Source: UBA10438 sp964432155 (GTDB lineage Bacteria > Bacteroidota > Ignavibacteria > Kapaibacteriales > Kapaibacteriaceae). From it: a stretch of 18,189 bases of DNA. The DNA lies in contig CAYSMF010000024.1 of NCBI GenBank assembly GCA_964432155.1, forward strand, positions 1 through 18,189, read 5' to 3'. A program made the translations under genes and the position numbers. How positions within the stretch are numbered: position 1 is the first letter of the stretch; every line of letters starts with the position of its first letter. This document shows positions 16,298-18,189 of this stretch, in pieces. The notes below the pieces were generated by a model that was given only the letters and a program-made list of their open reading frames with translations, made no database searches and was not told the origin of the DNA.

Positions 16298-17217
16298 GTC
16301 GTAGTCTCCATTGCTAAGCGTACAAATCCATTCGCAGCTGCAAGACGTTCTGCGGCGATTTCTCGTGAGCAGTTGTGTGCAGCCATCACCAGTGCCGTCT
16401 TCACATGTCCGTCGGCAGCATCCAGCAGACGTGATGCGTCGTCGTACGAGACGCCGCCGAGGGTCATCACGATCTTGCGAGCGCGTTCGACCAACTTTGC
16501 ATTGGTCAGCTGAAGGTCGACCATCACGTTGCCATAGGTCTTCCCTATCCGCACCATGGAGGCCGTCGAAATCATATTGAGAACCATTTTCTGCGCCGTG
16601 CCCGATTTCATCCGGGTAGATCCAGTGATTGGCTCTTGGCCCACAACCGGACATATATAGACGTCGGCATGGGGGCATAGGGGGAGGACAAGGGGCTTTG
16701 CATTCGTACTCACGAGGATCGTCGGGCATCCCAGGGATCGCGCATAGGCCAGTGCGCCCACCACGTACGGTGTCCGGCCCGATGCCGTCAGGCCGCAAAC
16801 CACGTCGTTAGGGGCCAGGTGCAACGCCTGCAGATCACGCTCGGCCAGATCCGGACGGTCCTCGGCACCTTCCACGGCATGGAACATCGCACCCTGTCCA
16901 CCAGCGATAAGTCCTTGCACCATATCGGGATGCGTCCCGTAGGTAGGGGGCATTTCGGATGCATCGACAACGCCTAGCCGACCCGACGTACCCGCACCCA
17001 TGTAGATCAGACGTCCGCCCGCCAGAAATGCTGCGTGCACCAGCTCAACGGCGGCCGCCACATCGTCGAGCACCTCGCCCACCGCATCGGCCACCAAGCG
17101 GTCCTCGGCGTGCAGCATGCCCACGATCTCGCGGGCCGACGCACGATCGATCTCCACCGTCCGGGGATTGATCCCCTCGGTTTGCAGCGCGGCAAGTTGG
17201 TCAAACAGGCTTGTCAT
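16294..17217 (-). CDS. murQ: N-acetylmuramic acid 6-phosphate etherase MurQ
   Basis: MurQ cleaves the lactyl ether of N-acetylmuramate 6-phosphate, giving N-acetylglucosamine 6-phosphate and D-lactate in muropeptide recycling. The 307-residue protein has the usual length and is collinear with E. coli MurQ. Its SIS domain carries M-G-A-G-T-S-G-R-L-G at 73-82, D-A-S-E-M-P-P-T-Y-G at 85-94 and A-V-E-G-A-E-D at 114-120. E88 and E119 correspond to the two catalytic glutamates. T-G-S-T-R-M-K-S-G-T-A-Q-K at 198-210 completes the family signature, and a small helical C-terminal domain follows. It heads a minus-strand cluster (thioredoxin-fold protein, dedA, tRNA-Leu, ASPIC). No Shine-Dalgarno sequence is seen; a TAnnTTTG element ends only 4 nt before the ATG, suggesting a leaderless or near-leaderless mRNA. 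No AnmK, MurK or muropeptide transporter gene is in the window. Confidence 0.96.
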   Translation of the reverse strand: MTSLFDQLAALQTEGINPRTVEIDRASAREIVGMLHAEDRLVADAVGEVLDDVAAAVELVHAAFLAGGRLIYMGAGTSGRLGVVDASEMPPTYGTHPDMVQGLIAGGQGAMFHAVEGAEDRPDLAERDLQALHLAPNDVVCGLTASGRTPYVVGALAYARSLGCPTILVSTNAKPLVLPLCPHADVYICPVVGQEPITGSTRMKSGTAQKMVLNMISTASMVRIGKTYGNVMVDLQLTNAKLVERARKIVMTLGGVSYDDASRLLDAADGHVKTALVMAAHNCSREIAAERLAAANGFVRLAMETTT

Positions 17218-17221
17218 GCTG

Positions 17222-17229
17222 CAAATCTA
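17222..17229 (-). promoter_or_regulatory. Candidate -7 promoter element (TAnnTTTG) of murQ
   Basis: The minus strand reads TAGATTTG, a full match to the Bacteroidota -7 consensus, ending 4 nt before the murQ ATG. No TTG lies at the expected -33 distance. A transcript from it would start at or next to the start codon, which fits the absence of a Shine-Dalgarno sequence. Confidence 0.5.
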
Positions 17230-17267
17230 GCCATATGGCCTTCCCCCTGCGTTTTTTCTGGTAATAG

Positions 17268-17298
17268 TTGGTTGGATCCCGAACATTGCCTATGTTTG
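17268..17298 (+). promoter_or_regulatory. Bacteroidota-type promoter of rpsT
   Basis: TTG at 17268-17270 (a second TTG is at 17272) is followed after 20 nt by TATGTTTG at 17291-17298, a full match to TAnnTTTG with spacing in the accepted 17-23 range. Transcription would start near 17303-17306, giving a leader of about 25 nt before rpsT. It is divergent from the murQ element. Confidence 0.75.
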
Positions 17299-17329
17299 TG
17301 GCCCTCTTGTTTACAACGTCGACACCGAC

Positions 17330-17590
17330 ATGGCACATCACAAGTCAGCAATCAAGCGCATTCGTCAATCGCGGAAGCGCAAGATTTACAACCGCGGAAA
17401 TCGTAAGCAGCTGCGCGAGGCTATTAAGGCCGTTCGCACAGCTACTACACTCGATGTCGCACAGGACGCGCTCAAGAAGGCGTTCAGCATCATCGACCGT
17501 GTTGCTTCCCGCGGAATTATCAAGAAGAACAACGCTTCGAACAAGAAGAGCCGCCTGTCAAAGGCCGTTCGCAAGCTCGAAGCCAAGTAA
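17330..17590 (+). CDS. rpsT: 30S ribosomal protein S20
   Basis: This 86-residue, very basic protein is full-length S20, which binds 16S rRNA in the body of the 30S subunit. Family features are the start M-A-H-H-K-S-A-I-K-R-I-R-Q, the central helices and the C-terminal K-K-N-N-A-S-N-K-K-S-R-L segment. The ATG follows a short leader with no Shine-Dalgarno sequence. tRNA-Arg starts 18 nt after its stop, and both probably share one transcript ending at the hairpin at 17702-17723. Confidence 0.98.
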   Translation: MAHHKSAIKRIRQSRKRKIYNRGNRKQLREAIKAVRTATTLDVAQDALKKAFSIIDRVASRGIIKKNNASNKKSRLSKAVRKLEAK

Positions 17591-17608
17591 GCTCGCGTTT
17601 CGCGCAAC

Positions 17609-17682
17609 GGACCCGTAGCTCAACTGGATAGAGCATCTGACTACGGATCAGAAGGTTTGGGGTTCGAATCCCTACGGGTCCG
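17609..17682 (+). tRNA. tRNA-Arg (anticodon ACG)
   Basis: A 74-nt cloverleaf: acceptor stem GGACCCG/CGGGTCC, D arm with AGCUCAACUGGAUAGAGC, anticodon stem UCUGA/UCAGA around loop CUACGGA (anticodon ACG), and a T arm with GGUUCGAAUCC. The discriminator is G and CCA is not encoded. A34 would need editing to inosine by TadA to read the CGN codons. It lies just downstream of rpsT. Confidence 0.97.
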
Positions 17683-17701
17683 CAACATAGTACCTTACAA
17701 C

Positions 17702-17728
17702 AACGATCGCTTCGGCGATCGTTTGTCG
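17702..17728 (+). terminator. Terminator of the rpsT-tRNA-Arg unit
   Basis: AACGATCGC, loop TTCG, GCGATCGTT: a perfect 9-bp stem with the very stable UUCG tetraloop (17702-17723), followed by TGTCGTTT. The T-tract is interrupted but the stem is strong. It begins 19 nt after tRNA-Arg. Confidence 0.75.
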
Positions 17729-17733
17729 TTTAT

Positions 17734-17743
17734 GGGGGGGGGG
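17734..17743 (+). repeat. G10 homopolymer run
   Basis: Ten consecutive G residues in non-coding DNA just after the rpsT-tRNA terminator. Such runs slip easily in replication and in sequencing, so the length may be inexact. Confidence 0.85.
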
Positions 17744-17744
17744 T

Positions 17745-17782
17745 GTCCCTCGGAGATGTGTAATGGATGGGGTCCCTCGGAG
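17745..17782 (+). repeat. Short direct repeat GTCCCTCGGAG (two copies)
   Basis: GTCCCTCGGAG occurs at 17745-17755 and again at 17772-17782. The second copy is the start of the longer inverted-repeat unit, so the first looks like a truncated copy of the same dispersed element. Confidence 0.7.
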
Positions 17783-17913
17783 CTTCGCTCCTCGGGATGA
17801 CGCAGCGCGGTTTGAGTTTTGGGTATAAGAGCGATGGGCGCGCCTGCGGCGCGCCCATCGCTAACACATTAAAAAACGTGGTGCGACGCGTCATCCCGAG
17901 CGAAGCGAGGGAT
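17772..17913. repeat. Palindromic repeat module (inverted CCCTCG/CGGGATGACGC copies around a hairpin)
   Basis: Copy 1 (17772-17803, plus) and copy 2 (17888-17913, inverted) share a perfect 13-nt inverted match, CTCGGGATGACGC against GCGTCATCCCGAG, and a second shared end, TCCCTCG. Copy 1 has a small insertion in its centre. Between them lies the 15-bp hairpin at 17830-17862. The sequence resembles the dispersed C-C-C-T-C-G-C-T-T-C-G-C-T-C-G-G-G type palindromes common between genes in several phyla. No transposase is present, so any mobility would depend on an enzyme elsewhere. Confidence 0.75.
17830..17862. repeat. Perfect 15-bp GC-rich hairpin
   Basis: AGCGATGGGCGCGCC, loop TGC, GGCGCGCCCATCGCT. 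The stem is perfect and very stable. Neither strand has a T-tract directly after it, so it does not look like a rho-independent terminator; it is more likely part of the repeat module. Confidence 0.85.
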
Positions 17914-17933
17914 CACACATCGTATTTCGTATC

Positions 17934-18005
17934 GCGGCGACCACCGTCTGTTTCACTGTTTCACGCGGCGACCACCACATTGGGGCGACCACATAGGGTC
18001 GCCCC
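17934..18005. repeat. GGCGACCAC repeat cluster with terminal hairpin
   Basis: GCGGCGACCACC occurs at 17934-17945 and 17965-17976, and a related GGGGCGACCACAT at 17982-17994. The last copy forms a perfect 9-bp hairpin with GGTCGCCCC at 17997-18005 around a 6-nt loop. This is a second repeat family placed next to the first. Confidence 0.75.
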
Positions 18006-18042
18006 TACGGGATTAACGTTCAACGGCATGGGCCCTGCGCGG

Positions 18043-18189
18043 CTATGCGGCAACCATTTCGGCATTCGTGATCACACGAACACCTGACTGGGGATGGTGC
18101 ATGGCGTCGATCATGGTGTGAGCAACGGCGGTGCCGGTTACCCCACGCCATGCGCGGGGGATGAGCGGACCCAGCACACGGAAGAGCAT
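18043..18189 (-). CDS. C-terminal end of an NAD(P)-binding (SDR-like) oxidoreductase, cut by right edge
   Basis: An open frame on the minus strand enters from the right edge and ends at TAG 18045-18043, leaving 48 residues. The segment P-L-I-P-R-A-W-R-G-V-T-G-T-A-V-A-H-T-M-I followed by G-V-R-V-I-T-N-A-E-M matches the C terminus of atypical short-chain dehydrogenase/HTATIP2-like NAD(P)-binding proteins: a 'w+ +i ..+VA.am+' helix, then a final beta strand and 'eM'. The Rossmann glycine motif would lie outside the window, so the family call is tentative. An ATG lies exactly at the edge, but the gene surely starts further upstream. Confidence 0.6.
   Translation of the reverse strand: MLFRVLGPLIPRAWRGVTGTAVAHTMIDAMHHPQSGVRVITNAEMVAA

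Larger units (their letters stand above)
17683..18042. other. 360-bp gene-free, repeat-rich spacer
   Basis: No credible coding frame is present: the longest open frame runs through palindromes and has no ribosome binding site. From left to right it holds the rpsT-tRNA terminator, a G10 run, an 11-nt direct repeat, an inverted repeat pair around a strong hairpin, and copies of a GGCGACCAC repeat ending in another hairpin. Last come about 35 nt with no visible signal, before the stop codon of the right-edge gene. Confidence 0.8.

Noticed and set aside
16298..16798. Upstream extension of the thioredoxin-fold frame to 16798
   Set aside because: It lies inside murQ in another frame and translates to Arg/Pro/Cys-rich sequence without domain features; GTG 16297 with GGAG is a much better start.
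17830..17862. Rho-independent terminator for the right-edge gene
   Set aside because: The hairpin is strong, but neither strand has a T-tract after it.
17745..18005. CRISPR array
   Set aside because: The repeats are palindromic, unevenly spaced and of two unrelated kinds, with no regular spacers and no cas genes nearby.
17767..18087. 106-codon plus-strand frame in the right spacer
   Set aside because: It reads through several perfect palindromes and overlaps the oxidoreductase end; no ribosome binding site or recognisable domain.

Overview
This 18.2 kb window looks chromosomal, with a moderate GC content. It most likely comes from a bacterium of the Bacteroidota/Chlorobiota superphylum, possibly the Ignavibacteria/Kapabacteria side. 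Three things point there. The 1827-residue secreted protein ends in a type IX secretion (T9SS) type A sorting domain. The promoters of rpsT, murQ and probably lnt carry the Bacteroidota-type -7 element TAnnTTTG. There is also a large ASPIC/UnbV-VCBS protein of a kind common in that group. Several genes have good Shine-Dalgarno sequences, which is unusual for Bacteroidia proper and favours a sister class. The lineage is an inference, because there is no rRNA in the window.

Layout. Everything from position 1 to 17217, plus the right-edge fragment, is on the minus strand. Only rpsT and tRNA-Arg are on the plus strand. Read in the direction of transcription (right to left), the first cluster is murQ (cell-wall sugar recycling), then a thioredoxin-fold protein (4-nt overlap), a DedA membrane protein (2-nt gap), tRNA-Leu(UAA) 13 nt after dedA, and a 1201-residue secreted ASPIC/UnbV protein with two sets of calcium-loop repeats. 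A terminator candidate follows. The 5.5 kb T9SS-exported beta-helix protein comes next as a single unit with its own promoter candidate and a strong terminator. The last cluster is tightly packed: lnt (lipoprotein N-acyltransferase), an active M16 metallopeptidase (4-nt overlap), an inactive M16 partner (3-nt gap) and a membrane protein cut by the left edge (11-nt gap).

On the right, rpsT and tRNA-Arg(ACG) form a short plus-strand unit, divergent from murQ and ending in a UUCG hairpin terminator. The following 320 bp hold no gene. They contain a G10 run, inverted copies of a CCCTCG...CGGGATGACGC repeat around a perfect 15-bp hairpin, and a second repeat family built on GGCGACCAC. Beyond them lies the C-terminal end of an NAD(P)-binding oxidoreductase.

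Most of the gene content concerns the cell envelope: lipoprotein maturation, envelope or periplasmic proteolysis, muropeptide recycling, a DedA transporter-like protein and two very large exported proteins. I see no mobile-element genes, CRISPR array, phage genes or obvious defence system. The points most worth checking are the repeat architecture of the two giant exported proteins, the near-leaderless TAnnTTTG promoters, and the palindromic repeat module at the right.
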